From Lachnospiraceae bacterium (GTDB lineage Bacteria; Bacillota; Clostridia; Lachnospirales; Lachnospiraceae), in contig CABJAB010000005.1 in NCBI GenBank assembly GCA_902363445.1, positions 337,980 to 401,979 of the forward strand: 64,000 nucleotides of DNA, in the 5' to 3' direction. A model generated the notes under the pieces. That model did no database searches and was not told the DNA's origin. It was given only the letters and a program-made list of their open reading frames with translations. This document shows, piece by piece, positions 36,862-45,098 of the stretch (its first letter is position 1; every line of letters begins with the position of its first letter). Made by a program: the position numbers and the translations under genes.

Positions 36862-37917
36862 ATGAAAAGAGAGCCATTGGTTATTGGAGATCTGACCGCG
36901 GAAATCCCGCTGGTGCAGGGAGGCATGGGAGTCGGGATAAGTCTGTCCGGGCTGGCAGGCGCCGTGGCGAAGGAAGGCGGGATCGGCGTCATCTCTACGG
37001 CGCAGATTGGATTTCGGGATCCGGAATTTGACGAGGCTCCCATCGAGACAAATCTAAGGTGTATCGGTGAGGAAATTAATAAGGCCAGGGAAATAGCGCC
37101 GGGAGGAATCATCGGCTGCAATATCATGGTGGCCACAAAACGGTATGAGGATTATGTGCGGGCGGCGGTAAAAGCCGGGGCCGACATCATTATTTCCGGG
37201 GCAGGACTTCCGTCAAAGCTTCCGGAGCTGGTACGCGGATTTCGTACGAAGATCGCACCGATTGTTTCCTCGGTCAAAGCGGCGGCCGTCATTTGCAAGC
37301 TGTGGGACCGGCATTATCAGACGGCGCCGGACATGGTGGTCATAGAAGGGCCAAAAGCCGGAGGCCATCTTGGATTCCGGGAGGAGGAACTGTCCCATAT
37401 TGAGGATCTGGATTATGACGGAGAAATACGGAAGATCGCCGAAGAGGTCAGACAATGCGGAATGAAGTATGGAAAAAAGATTCCGGTTGTCGTGGCAGGG
37501 GGCGTATACGACGGGATGGACGTGGAACACTGCATGGACGACCTGGGAGCCGACGGCGTTCAAGTGGGAACCCGGTTTGTGACAACCAGGGAATGTGACG
37601 CGCCGGCCGCTTATAAGCAGGCTTATATAGACGCGAAAAAGGAAGACATCGTCATCACAAAAAGTCCGGTAGGCATGCCGGGAAGAGCGATTCTGAATAA
37701 GTTCCTCCGCGAGGTGAAGGAAAAGCGAAAGCCGGCGTCCAGATGCCACCAATGCCTGGAGAAGTGTAATCCAAAGGAGATGCCGTACTGCATCACGGAC
37801 GCTCTGTTGAACGCGGCCAGAGGAAAGATCCAGGAGGCTCTGCTGTTCTGCGGAGCCAATGCCTACCGGGCCGAGAGGATTGAGTCCGTCCGGGAAGTGA
37901 TCGCGGATCTAATGTGA
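36862..37917 (+). CDS. second FMN-dependent nitronate-monooxygenase/FabK-like protein
   Basis: The 351-residue flavoprotein has the same fold as FabK: EIPLVQGGMGVGISLSGLAGAV, IIISGAGLPSKLPEL, MVVIEGPKAGGHLGF (near 173-187), VVVAGGVYDGMDV and GADGVQVGTRFVTT. A distinctive Cys-rich C-terminal segment follows (CHQCLEKCNPKEMPYCI, near 298-314) that ordinary FabK lacks. It ends the fatty-acid operon. A role as alternative enoyl reductase or flavin oxidase in lipid metabolism is possible, not shown. ATG 36862 follows GGAGGGA. Confidence 0.82.
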   Translation: MKREPLVIGDLTAEIPLVQGGMGVGISLSGLAGAVAKEGGIGVISTAQIGFRDPEFDEAPIETNLRCIGEEINKAREIAPGGIIGCNIMVATKRYEDYVRAAVKAGADIIISGAGLPSKLPELVRGFRTKIAPIVSSVKAAAVICKLWDRHYQTAPDMVVIEGPKAGGHLGFREEELSHIEDLDYDGEIRKIAEEVRQCGMKYGKKIPVVVAGGVYDGMDVEHCMDDLGADGVQVGTRFVTTRECDAPAAYKQAYIDAKKEDIVITKSPVGMPGRAILNKFLREVKEKRKPASRCHQCLEKCNPKEMPYCITDALLNAARGKIQEALLFCGANAYRAERIESVREVIADLM

Positions 37918-37946
37918 AGATGAATATAGCTATATTTAAATAATAT

Positions 37947-37982
37947 AAAAGACTTTGACCATTTGGGAGAAGTCTTTTAATT
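37947..37982 (+). terminator. terminator of the fatty-acid operon
   Basis: AAAAGACTT (37947-37955) pairs perfectly with AAGTCTTTT (37970-37978) and is followed by an AT-rich run. The stem is modest and the T run interrupted. The remaining AT-rich DNA to 38245 holds the promoter described next and nothing else clear. Confidence 0.6.
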
Positions 37983-38053
37983 TGCGTATTATGTTAACGA
38001 AATTAGTTTATAATAGATTTTTTTTGGATGATCAGAATATCGATGAATATTGC

Positions 38054-38082
38054 TTGCACATATATGTTGAATCTGCTATAAT
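38054..38082 (+). promoter_or_regulatory. promoter of the AT-rich ABC/secreted-protein island
   Basis: TTGCAC (38054-38059) and TATAAT (38077-38082) are 17 bp apart, with a TG extension (CTGCTATAAT). It is followed by a leader of about 160 bases. Confidence 0.65.
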
Positions 38083-38245
38083 ATTAAAAACTAAAGATTA
38101 AGTCGATAGATAATAATAAATAACTTTTGTTTATATCTTGCAAATAAATGATATTTGTAAAGAAATTTTATTAATGATCTAAAGAAGAACATAACTCTTG
38201 TTGCGGGCCAGGAGTTTGTGATATAAAATGAAAGGTGGGGAACGA

Positions 38246-38722
38246 ATGAGAAAGAAGAAGGCTTTAAAGATGATGGTGTTATTATGTTTAATGTTTGCTG
38301 TATTAGGTGTTCCGGTGCTGGCATGGTCAGGCGATGAACCCGCTCCGTCACCAAATGGGAATTATCCATTCCTTTTTACTGCCAACGCCCAGAAAAAGAC
38401 AAGTGATTCGGAAGAAAAACCTGGGGATGGTGATATGTATGCATATATTACACCTCGACAAAAACTGAAATTAAGTAATGTTACCTATTATAGTAACGCT
38501 TACGAGAAGGGGGCAACTTCTTATTTCAAGGTGCGGACAAATCATGTTTCAACTCCGGAAGCAACTGGTTTACTTACCACAAAAGTATATGGTAAAAAAA
38601 CAGTAAGGTATCTTTCCACAGCCTTGGCGAATCAAGGAGAGTATGTGCTGCGTGGAGAGATAGATGGATTTAACTTTAGTTCAAATCCCAGCGCGAGGCT
38701 GTGTGTATCTTGGTGTCCTTAA
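38246..38722 (+). CDS. small secreted protein of unknown function
   Basis: The product has a signal peptide (MRKKKALKMMVLLCLMF..., cleavage likely after PVLA, residue about 26). A mature part of about 130 residues follows, beginning with a Pro/Asn-rich segment, then a YITPRQKLKLSNVTYYSNAY region and a WCP C-terminus. No family is recognised with certainty. It is the first gene of an AT-rich island and is followed by a terminator, a lipoprotein and an ABC system. A role as a secreted peptide or bacteriocin-like factor with its exporter/immunity genes is only a guess from context. Confidence 0.7.
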   Translation: MRKKKALKMMVLLCLMFAVLGVPVLAWSGDEPAPSPNGNYPFLFTANAQKKTSDSEEKPGDGDMYAYITPRQKLKLSNVTYYSNAYEKGATSYFKVRTNHVSTPEATGLLTTKVYGKKTVRYLSTALANQGEYVLRGEIDGFNFSSNPSARLCVSWCP

Positions 38723-38742
38723 AGTAAACAGTCGTAATTATT

Positions 38743-38770
38743 AAAGAGACGGGGTGCCCGCACCGTCTTT
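38743..38770 (+). terminator. terminator or attenuator after the secreted-protein gene
   Basis: AGACGG (38746-38751) pairs with CCGTCT (38762-38767) around GGTGCCCGCA, followed by TTTT. The short stem suggests partial read-through into the lipoprotein gene. Confidence 0.6.
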
Positions 38771-38789
38771 TCTGTGTAATGGAGGAGTT

Positions 38790-39902
38790 ATGGAAAAAAA
38801 GATAATATGTGTTATGCTTGCAGTAATAATGACAACTTTAGTCAGCTGCGGTGAAAAAAAATATATTGAAAAAGAAACGGACTATAAAGAAATAGAGGAA
38901 ACAGTTACAACTGCGGAGGAAGATACCGAAAACAAAATAAGTGAGACGGTTTGTGAAAATGTCGTGTTGAATTGTGAGATGCTTTATCCAGATTCTGAAA
39001 TATATGAATATAGAGCGGAAGTTAAACCTTATGATGGTGAACAAATATATAAATATTTTTATCCTAATGAGGGAAAAGAACAATGGGAAGTCTCAGAAGT
39101 GGATTTTTTGAAATCTCCGTATAATGAATATAGAATACAGGGTACTGATGGAGGACGAGCAACTATATCAGATTATTTATATTATTGTACTGGGCATTGG
39201 CAATATATGAGAGCGTTTGGTCCGATTGATTCAGAAAATGAAATTGGAAGTGGATTTCCTGAAAATGAGGAATTGGAATTTTGCTCTATAAATGAAGCGG
39301 AAAAACAAGTACAGGAATTTATTCGTAAATGTGGCTATGAAAACGCATATGTAGAGAAAGTCTATACCCTTGACCATAAAATAATGGAAGAGGTAGAGTC
39401 GGAAGCTATGGCTGAGGGATATGTGGACGCAGCAAAGGAGAATGACTATACGGGTAAAGCTTCCTGGGATGAAACTGACGACGCATATCTTTTCCGCATG
39501 ACATGTATTATTGATGGGATGCCAGTGGATACATTTGGATATACAAAAAAAGATGATTCGATTATACCTGGAGGTAAAATCACGGTTGGCTATGGGGCTT
39601 CTGGTATCGAATATGTTTATACTCAAGCGAAGTTTGAAGTAATCGAGGATACAGGAAGAAAAGTTCAATTGTTGCCAAAGGATGTGATATTGAATAGCCT
39701 TGCGAAAAAGTATAATTTGGTGATAACTGATGCTCAGGTGATTTTCAAAGACGTACATTTAATATATTTCCTAATTCCGGTTCAGGGGGATATTTTTCAG
39801 TTTGATTTGGTGCCGGCATGGCAGTTTACTTCAGAAAATAGCGGATATGTAGATAGGGTATACATAAATGCTGAAACAGGGGAAGAGCTGTATAAGGAAT
39901 AA
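38790..39902 (+). CDS. lipoprotein of unknown function in the ABC island
   Basis: The 370-residue protein has a lipobox (LVSC, Cys near residue 20) after a hydrophobic signal, then an acidic Glu/Thr-rich linker and a mixed alpha/beta body rich in Tyr and Glu. It resembles uncharacterised lipoproteins (DUF6034-like) found beside ABC transporters in Lachnospiraceae, though I cannot confirm the family. GGAGGAG precedes ATG 38790. It ends four bases before the first permease gene, so it is probably cotranscribed with the transporter. Confidence 0.75.
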   Translation: MEKKIICVMLAVIMTTLVSCGEKKYIEKETDYKEIEETVTTAEEDTENKISETVCENVVLNCEMLYPDSEIYEYRAEVKPYDGEQIYKYFYPNEGKEQWEVSEVDFLKSPYNEYRIQGTDGGRATISDYLYYCTGHWQYMRAFGPIDSENEIGSGFPENEELEFCSINEAEKQVQEFIRKCGYENAYVEKVYTLDHKIMEEVESEAMAEGYVDAAKENDYTGKASWDETDDAYLFRMTCIIDGMPVDTFGYTKKDDSIIPGGKITVGYGASGIEYVYTQAKFEVIEDTGRKVQLLPKDVILNSLAKKYNLVITDAQVIFKDVHLIYFLIPVQGDIFQFDLVPAWQFTSENSGYVDRVYINAETGEELYKE

Positions 39903-39906
39903 GAGT

Positions 39907-40725
39907 ATGAAGAAATTTATAAGGATTCTTAAATCTGATATAAAAAGGTTAATAGTGTCAAAATCATTATACTTCTCAATATTTGGCGTAGTGTTTTTAT
40001 GCTTTTTAAATTTATGGAACGATATTTATATGAGATTATCGAATCATTATGAGGGAAACGTCTTATATTACATAATTTTAAAAAGAGGGCTTGGAGCATT
40101 TTTTATGGCAATGACCGTTATTTGCGTAATTCCGTCAGGGTTAGGACATTGTGCAGATATTAAAAATAACTATAAAGGTTATATTTTGAGTAAAACCAAT
40201 ATAACTAAGTATTGCTGGTCCAAAATAATTGCTTCTGTACTTGGTGGCTTCCTTTGTGTATTTTTAGGATATATGATATTTTTCGGAGGTTTATCGTTAT
40301 TTTTTCCTATAGCAGAGTCGGATCCAGAAATATTAAATCAATACATGGAAACGTCCAGATATGTAGTAATGATTGAAAAATCGCCAGTTATATATTGGAT
40401 TTTAGAATTTTCATCGGAAGCTTTAGGGTATGGTTTTCTTGCTTCTGTAGCGATGACGTTTTCTGTACTGACAGATAATGTGTTTGTGGTATTGAGTATG
40501 CCAATTATTTTTTATTATTTTACAGATTTTCTAAATTCAGTGTTAGGACTTCCCCTAATTTTAAGATGGTATCAAGTCATGGAAAATGGCGGAGTTTTGT
40601 TTACGGTGCAAGATAGTAACTGGGCAGATACTTATTTAAAAACAATTTTTTATTTTGCGGTACTAATTGGTATAACAGGGATGGTATTTGTAAAGATGAT
40701 GAAAATAGGGGCGCGTGATGAATAG
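39907..40725 (+). CDS. ABC transporter permease (ABC-2-like), first of two
   Basis: The 272-residue membrane protein has an N-terminal cytoplasmic segment (MKKFIRILKSDIKRLIVSKS) and about six hydrophobic helices (FSIFGVVFLCFLNLW, FMAMTVICVIPSGLG, VLGGFLCVFLGYMIFF and so on). It is typical of permeases paired with BcrA-like ATPases. ATG 39907 is preferred over an upstream in-frame codon within the lipoprotein gene. Base composition is strongly AT-rich. Confidence 0.8.
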   Translation: MKKFIRILKSDIKRLIVSKSLYFSIFGVVFLCFLNLWNDIYMRLSNHYEGNVLYYIILKRGLGAFFMAMTVICVIPSGLGHCADIKNNYKGYILSKTNITKYCWSKIIASVLGGFLCVFLGYMIFFGGLSLFFPIAESDPEILNQYMETSRYVVMIEKSPVIYWILEFSSEALGYGFLASVAMTFSVLTDNVFVVLSMPIIFYYFTDFLNSVLGLPLILRWYQVMENGGVLFTVQDSNWADTYLKTIFYFAVLIGITGMVFVKMMKIGARDE

Positions 40726-41572
40726 AAATTCAAAATGTCTTCGGATATGTAACCATGAGTTTAGGAAAGCTTGGCATAATCCAAGAAATTTTGTGACGAT
40801 TATATGGATTATAATAATATTTCGGGGATATGTTCAGCCGATTAGAGAATTTGCTGCAATGAAAGAAATTCCGTCTGCACCTTGGGTGCTTCCGCATCTT
40901 CTTCAAAGCAGCTTTATTCAAATGATGTTAACGCTAGGAGCGGTATTGATTTTTTGTGATGCTCCGTTTGTAAAGAATGATACAAATTATATAGTAATGC
41001 GTTCAGGCAAGAACTCGTGGCTGGCGGGAGAGATACTGTATCTATTTGGCGCGTCTGTAATATATGCCGGTATAGTGAGCATCATTGTCTTGCTTTTGTT
41101 GGTTCCCTACGTAGGGTTTTTTACCGGATGGGGAAAGATTCTGGGGACGCTGGCACAATCTAATTCATCATTAAATGGATATGTAAGCTATCGGATAATT
41201 TTATCATATCAGCCATGGGAAGCGTTTGCCCGATCGTTTTTTGCGCTGACTATGAATACGTTTATAGTAGGATTACTTATAATGATTTTAAATATGTTTT
41301 TTAAGCGCAATATCGGCCCAGTAATAGGTACTATTGTTGCATTTACCCCTTATTTGGTTATTCGGTTATCGCAAAATAATTATTTAGGATATTATTTTTC
41401 GTTGCCTTCTTGGATGGATATCAGTATTTATAATTTCGGAGATGCATCACGTTTGCCTACTTTAGGTTATATTTACAGTGTTTGGGGAGTTTTACTCTTT
41501 TTACTGATAGGTATGGGAGTTTTTTACGTTAGGCGCAGGGATATGGATTCGTTGATAATGGAATGTAGGTGA
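40718..41572 (+). CDS. ABC transporter permease (ABC-2-like), second of two
   Basis: The 284-residue membrane protein has six or so helices (NFVTIIWIIIIFRGYV, LTLGAVLIFCD, VIYAGIVSIIVLLLLVPYVGFF, TFIVGLLIMILNMFF, GVLLFLLIGMGVFYV). It overlaps the end of the first permease gene by eight bases and the ATPase start by four, so the three form one translationally coupled unit. Substrate is unknown. Confidence 0.8.
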   Translation: MNRNSKCLRICNHEFRKAWHNPRNFVTIIWIIIIFRGYVQPIREFAAMKEIPSAPWVLPHLLQSSFIQMMLTLGAVLIFCDAPFVKNDTNYIVMRSGKNSWLAGEILYLFGASVIYAGIVSIIVLLLLVPYVGFFTGWGKILGTLAQSNSSLNGYVSYRIILSYQPWEAFARSFFALTMNTFIVGLLIMILNMFFKRNIGPVIGTIVAFTPYLVIRLSQNNYLGYYFSLPSWMDISIYNFGDASRLPTLGYIYSVWGVLLFLLIGMGVFYVRRRDMDSLIMECR

Positions 41573-42219
41573 AAAATTTGGGTGATAAGATTGAAGTTCA
41601 TGGAGCTGTAAAAAAGTTTAGAGAGTTTACTGCATTAGATCATATATCAATTAATTTTGAAAAGGGTAAGATTCATGGTATTATAGGCAGGAACGGGAGC
41701 GGAAAGACGGTCTTGTTTAAGTGTATTTGTGGATTACTTCGCTTATCTGAAGGGGAGATCTTGGTTGACGATAAGCGTATGGGAACAGATATGGATATAC
41801 TGCCGAATGTAGGAATTATTATTGAGAATCCAGGCTTTTTATCAGGCTATAATGCCTATAGAAATTTGGAATTTTTAGCAATGATTAACGGCAAAATTGG
41901 GAAAAAAGAAATTGATTCGGCTATAGAAAAAGTGGGTTTAGACGCTAGAAGCAAAAAAAAGGTAGGTAAATATTCGATGGGTATGAAACAACGCCTGGGA
42001 ATTGCACAAGCCATCATGGAAAATCCGGATTTATTAATTTTGGACGAGCCTATGAATGGTCTTGATAATCAAGGAGTTGCAGATATAAGAACCCTTCTGC
42101 TGGAACTAAAGCGGCAAGGTAAAACGATTTTGTTGTCCAGTCATAATAAAGAAGATATTTCTGTATTATGTGACACTGTGGCGGAAATGGATCATGGACA
42201 GATAATAAGAAGAGGATAA
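41569..42219 (+). CDS. ABC transporter ATP-binding protein (BcrA-like)
   Basis: The 216-residue ATPase starts at GTG overlapping the previous stop (GTGA). It has Walker A IIGRNGSGKTVL, signature YSMGMKQRLGIAQAI and Walker B LLILDEPMNGLD. The short length and permease pairing resemble antimicrobial-peptide export/immunity ABC systems. It is the last gene of the AT-rich island. Confidence 0.88.
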   Translation: MKNLGDKIEVHGAVKKFREFTALDHISINFEKGKIHGIIGRNGSGKTVLFKCICGLLRLSEGEILVDDKRMGTDMDILPNVGIIIENPGFLSGYNAYRNLEFLAMINGKIGKKEIDSAIEKVGLDARSKKKVGKYSMGMKQRLGIAQAIMENPDLLILDEPMNGLDNQGVADIRTLLLELKRQGKTILLSSHNKEDISVLCDTVAEMDHGQIIRRG

Positions 42220-42235
42220 AGCTTGCTTGTCAGGG

Positions 42236-42264
42236 TTTCCATAGGATATGGTATCTGCTATAAT
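42236..42264 (+). promoter_or_regulatory. promoter of the second ABC pair
   Basis: An extended TGCTATAAT (-10 at 42259-42264) has TTTCCA (42236-42241) 17 bp upstream. It marks the return to GC-richer sequence after the island. Confidence 0.5.
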
Positions 42265-42316
42265 GGGAGGGATACGTAATTTGGGGAACGACATATGACA
42301 GGAGGATAAAACAGCA

Positions 42317-43027
42317 GTGAAATTAGTTATCCGGGATTTGAAGAAATCGTTTGACAATAAGGAGGTCCTGAGCGGGGCCGGTTTTTCCTTTGAGAAGGGA
42401 AAGATCTATGGGCTGCTTGGAAGGAACGGAGCAGGCAAGACGACACTTTTTAACTGTATCAATGAAGATTTGGAAATTGATGGCGGAGAATTTTTTCTGG
42501 AGGGCGAGGACAGCGTAGCGCGGAAGCCTGCGGCGGAGGATATCGGGTATGTGCTGTCCACACCGGTGGTGCCTGAATTCCTGACCGGAAGGGAGTTTCT
42601 TAAGTTTTTTCTGGATATCAACAGGAAACGGATCCAGGAAGTGAGATCAGAGGATGAATATTTTGATTTCATGGATATTGATCAGGAGGACAGAGACAGG
42701 CTGCTGAAGGATTATTCCCACGGCATGAAGAACAAGATGCAGCTGCTTGTTAATCTGATCGCGGATCCGGCCGTACTTCTTCTGGATGAGCCCCTCACCT
42801 CCTTTGATGTGGTGGTGGCGGAGGAGATGAAGCAGCTGCTCCGGCAGATTAAAAAGGACCATATTATTATTTTTTCCACACACATTATGGAGCTTGCCCT
42901 GGATCTGTGTGATGAGATCGCGGTTCTGAATGGCGGCGTACTGGAGCCGGTCACAAAAGAAAACCTTTCCGACCGTGACTTTAAGGATAAGATCATACAG
43001 GCGCTTAAGGGGGAAGAAAATGATTAG
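42317..43027 (+). CDS. ABC transporter ATP-binding protein
   Basis: The 236-residue ATPase has Walker A LLGRNGAGKTTLF, signature YSHGMKNKMQLLVNLI and Walker B VLLLDEPLTSFD. A GTG start with GGAGGA ten bases upstream is used. It overlaps the following membrane gene by eight bases. Unlike the preceding ATPase its codons are GC-rich, so it is a separate unit. Confidence 0.88.
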   Translation: MKLVIRDLKKSFDNKEVLSGAGFSFEKGKIYGLLGRNGAGKTTLFNCINEDLEIDGGEFFLEGEDSVARKPAAEDIGYVLSTPVVPEFLTGREFLKFFLDINRKRIQEVRSEDEYFDFMDIDQEDRDRLLKDYSHGMKNKMQLLVNLIADPAVLLLDEPLTSFDVVVAEEMKQLLRQIKKDHIIIFSTHIMELALDLCDEIAVLNGGVLEPVTKENLSDRDFKDKIIQALKGEEND

Positions 43028-44597
43028 TACCTTTAAGACAGGCTTCCGTCTCAGAAATACCTATAAGGCGAACAGCGTGATCTATTCTCTGAAGCAGATT
43101 CCTCTTATAAAAAAGCTGCTGCCGGACCGGTTGTACGCGAGCCGGGGGCTGAAAGTATTTGCCAATGCTGTGGCTGTCTTGTGGGAGCTTCTGTCGGTAT
43201 TTCTGGGGAAATTTCTGTATCTTTTGTTTATGGTCTCTCTGATATCCGGACTCATGAAGGCGGAAACGGGAGCCGGATTTTCCCACATTCTGCTGTTTTT
43301 GAGCTTTATCGGAGCTTTTACGAATACGAATCTCTTCAACCCCACAAAGGACAAATATTATGGGATTGTCCTTATGAACATGGATGCCCGGGAATATGTG
43401 GTATCCAACTATTTGTATTTCCTGATCAAGATGATAGTGGGATTCATGCCGTTTATGATCTGGCTCGGGACCAAGGCCGGGTTGTCTCTGTCGCTTTGTA
43501 TCTTGTATCCATTTTTTATCGTGGGTTTCAAGCTGGTGATCAGCGCCTGTGTGCTGTGGGATTATGAGAAAAATGGAAAGGCAAGAAGTGAGAATAACCT
43601 GCCGGCGGCGGCTTGGATTATTATGGCCCTTCTGCTGGCGGCGGCGTACGGCCCGCCGATCTGGGGATACGCGCTGGATGAAAGAATCGTCTGGGCGGCA
43701 GGACTTACGGGAATCGTGCTGGGAACCGCGTGCCTTGTCTATGTCCTCCGGTTCCGGAAATACGGCGCCATGTGCCGGAAGATGCTGAGCGGAACATCCG
43801 TGATCTTTTATACGGCGGAAAATAAAAGAGAGATCATGCAGGGGAGCTATCAGAAGAAAATCGATATAACAGCAGAAGCGGAGAGCGGAAAATCTGGTTT
43901 TGCCTATTTTCACGATCTTTTTATGAAAAGACATAGAAAGATATTGATCCGGTCTTCGAAAAGAACGGCTGCCATTCTGCTCCTCCTTTGGGGGATGATT
44001 GCTGCGGTATGCTTGATAAATCCCGAGTTCGGCGTCCAGGTAAACGGGCTGATGCTGACCATCCTTCCATATTTTATGTTTGTGATGTATTTGACTAACC
44101 GGGGAAAGGTGGTCGCCCAGGCCATGTTCATGAACTGCGACCACAGTATGCTGACATACCGGTTTTACCGGCAGCCTCATGTGATTCTGAGCCTGTTCAG
44201 GGAACGGCTTAAATCAGTGATCTGGCTGAATCTTCCGCCTACGCTGGTCCTGGCCGCTGGACTGCCGCTCTTACTGTATCTGACGGGCGGTACAGATCAA
44301 TACATGAACTATGCCATATTGTTTGTGTCCATCCTTTTCATGAGCGTATTTTTCTCTGTCCATAATCTGGTGCTCTATTATCTGCTGCAGCCCTATAATG
44401 TGGAGATTGAGATGAAAAGTATGCTCTACAGCATTGCGGACGGCGTTACTTATCTGGTCTGCTATGTGCTCGTGGGAAAGAGAATCCCGGTCCTCCTGTT
44501 TGGCGTTCTGGTGATCGTTTTCTGCGCGGTGTATATCGTGCTGGCGCTTTTTCTGGTCTACCGGTATGCGCCAAAGACCTTCCGGCTTCGGAGATGA
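43020..44597 (+). CDS. large ABC transporter membrane protein
   Basis: The 525-residue protein has about 12 hydrophobic helices in two halves (residues 40-260 and 325-520) joined by a cytoplasmic loop, suggesting an internally duplicated permease that works with the ATPase just upstream. The ATG at 43020 lies inside the end of the ATPase gene, with GGGGGAAG upstream. The substrate is not predictable; no binding protein or peptide precursor is adjacent. Confidence 0.75.
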   Translation: MISTFKTGFRLRNTYKANSVIYSLKQIPLIKKLLPDRLYASRGLKVFANAVAVLWELLSVFLGKFLYLLFMVSLISGLMKAETGAGFSHILLFLSFIGAFTNTNLFNPTKDKYYGIVLMNMDAREYVVSNYLYFLIKMIVGFMPFMIWLGTKAGLSLSLCILYPFFIVGFKLVISACVLWDYEKNGKARSENNLPAAAWIIMALLLAAAYGPPIWGYALDERIVWAAGLTGIVLGTACLVYVLRFRKYGAMCRKMLSGTSVIFYTAENKREIMQGSYQKKIDITAEAESGKSGFAYFHDLFMKRHRKILIRSSKRTAAILLLLWGMIAAVCLINPEFGVQVNGLMLTILPYFMFVMYLTNRGKVVAQAMFMNCDHSMLTYRFYRQPHVILSLFRERLKSVIWLNLPPTLVLAAGLPLLLYLTGGTDQYMNYAILFVSILFMSVFFSVHNLVLYYLLQPYNVEIEMKSMLYSIADGVTYLVCYVLVGKRIPVLLFGVLVIVFCAVYIVLALFLVYRYAPKTFRLRR

Positions 44598-44629
44598 TAG
44601 GCCGGGATCCTTGGCTATTTTCATATGAT

Positions 44630-44940
44630 ATAAAATACTTTTGGAATCATTTTCAGTTAATTCCGATTGTTCCAGTCTGACATCGGCAGAAGTTCCGGGC
44701 CGCCCCAATAACTTTTACGACAGATGAGAGCTTATTTCGGTGCGGAAGAAAGAGCAAGAGGAACGATCCGATCCCATCGTAAGGTGAGCGCTGCAAAGCC
44801 GTTGGAAGAATTTTTCCGGATGCAGGGAGGCCGTAAAAATTCTGGTTACGGCTGCCAGCGAGCCGCCTGGATGGAATCGGATTTCCTCTTGTCTCATCTG
44901 ATCCATAAGACATATTTGTTTTAAAAGTATTCAAAGGTAT
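44630..44940 (+). repeat. dispersed structured repeat, copy C (intermediate form)
   Basis: This 311-base stretch aligns with copy B at both ends. It keeps the hairpins GGAAT/ATTCC (44643-44647 with 44660-44664), ACGAT/ATCGT (44763-44767 with 44776-44780) and GCCGTAA/TTACGGC (44830-44836 with 44846-44852), while loops differ from B. It lacks B's centre. The shared block GCGAGCCGCCTGGATGGAAT runs into CGGATTTCCTCTTG. The long frame through it is considered spurious. Confidence 0.82.
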
Positions 44941-45000
44941 ACCCAAGGGCATCCCTTAATTTATGCCCTGCGGGCAGGCGCACTTCGTGCGGCAAGGTAT
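44938..45000 (+). repeat. short palindromic module attached to copy C (opposite orientation)
   Basis: Starting after the same TCAAAGGTAT junction as in copy B, this unit reads as the reverse complement of 24657-24722: GGGCATCCCTTAAT...ATGCCC first, then GGCGCACTTCGTGCGGC, ending AAGGTAT. Confidence 0.78.
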
Positions 45001-45023
45001 GAGATGAAAACCGCGTTTCATAC

Positions 45024-45056
45024 AGAAACGGACGGAATGATTTCCGTCCGTTTTTC
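45024..45056 (+). terminator. strong hairpin terminator before spmA
   Basis: AAACGGACGGAA (45026-45037) pairs perfectly over 12 bp with TTCCGTCCGTTT (45042-45053) around TGAT, and the arm ends in a T run. It insulates spmA from upstream transcription. Confidence 0.8.
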
Positions 45057-45098
45057 ATATGGTGGTGGAAAAGAAGATGATTCAGGAGAAGACAGAGC

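Noticed and set aside
43005..44180. A 391-codon minus-strand frame opposite the large ABC membrane protein.
   Set aside because: Its composition is His/Gln/Arg-rich, as expected from the reverse of membrane-protein codons. The plus-strand protein has proper helices and overlaps its ATPase gene.
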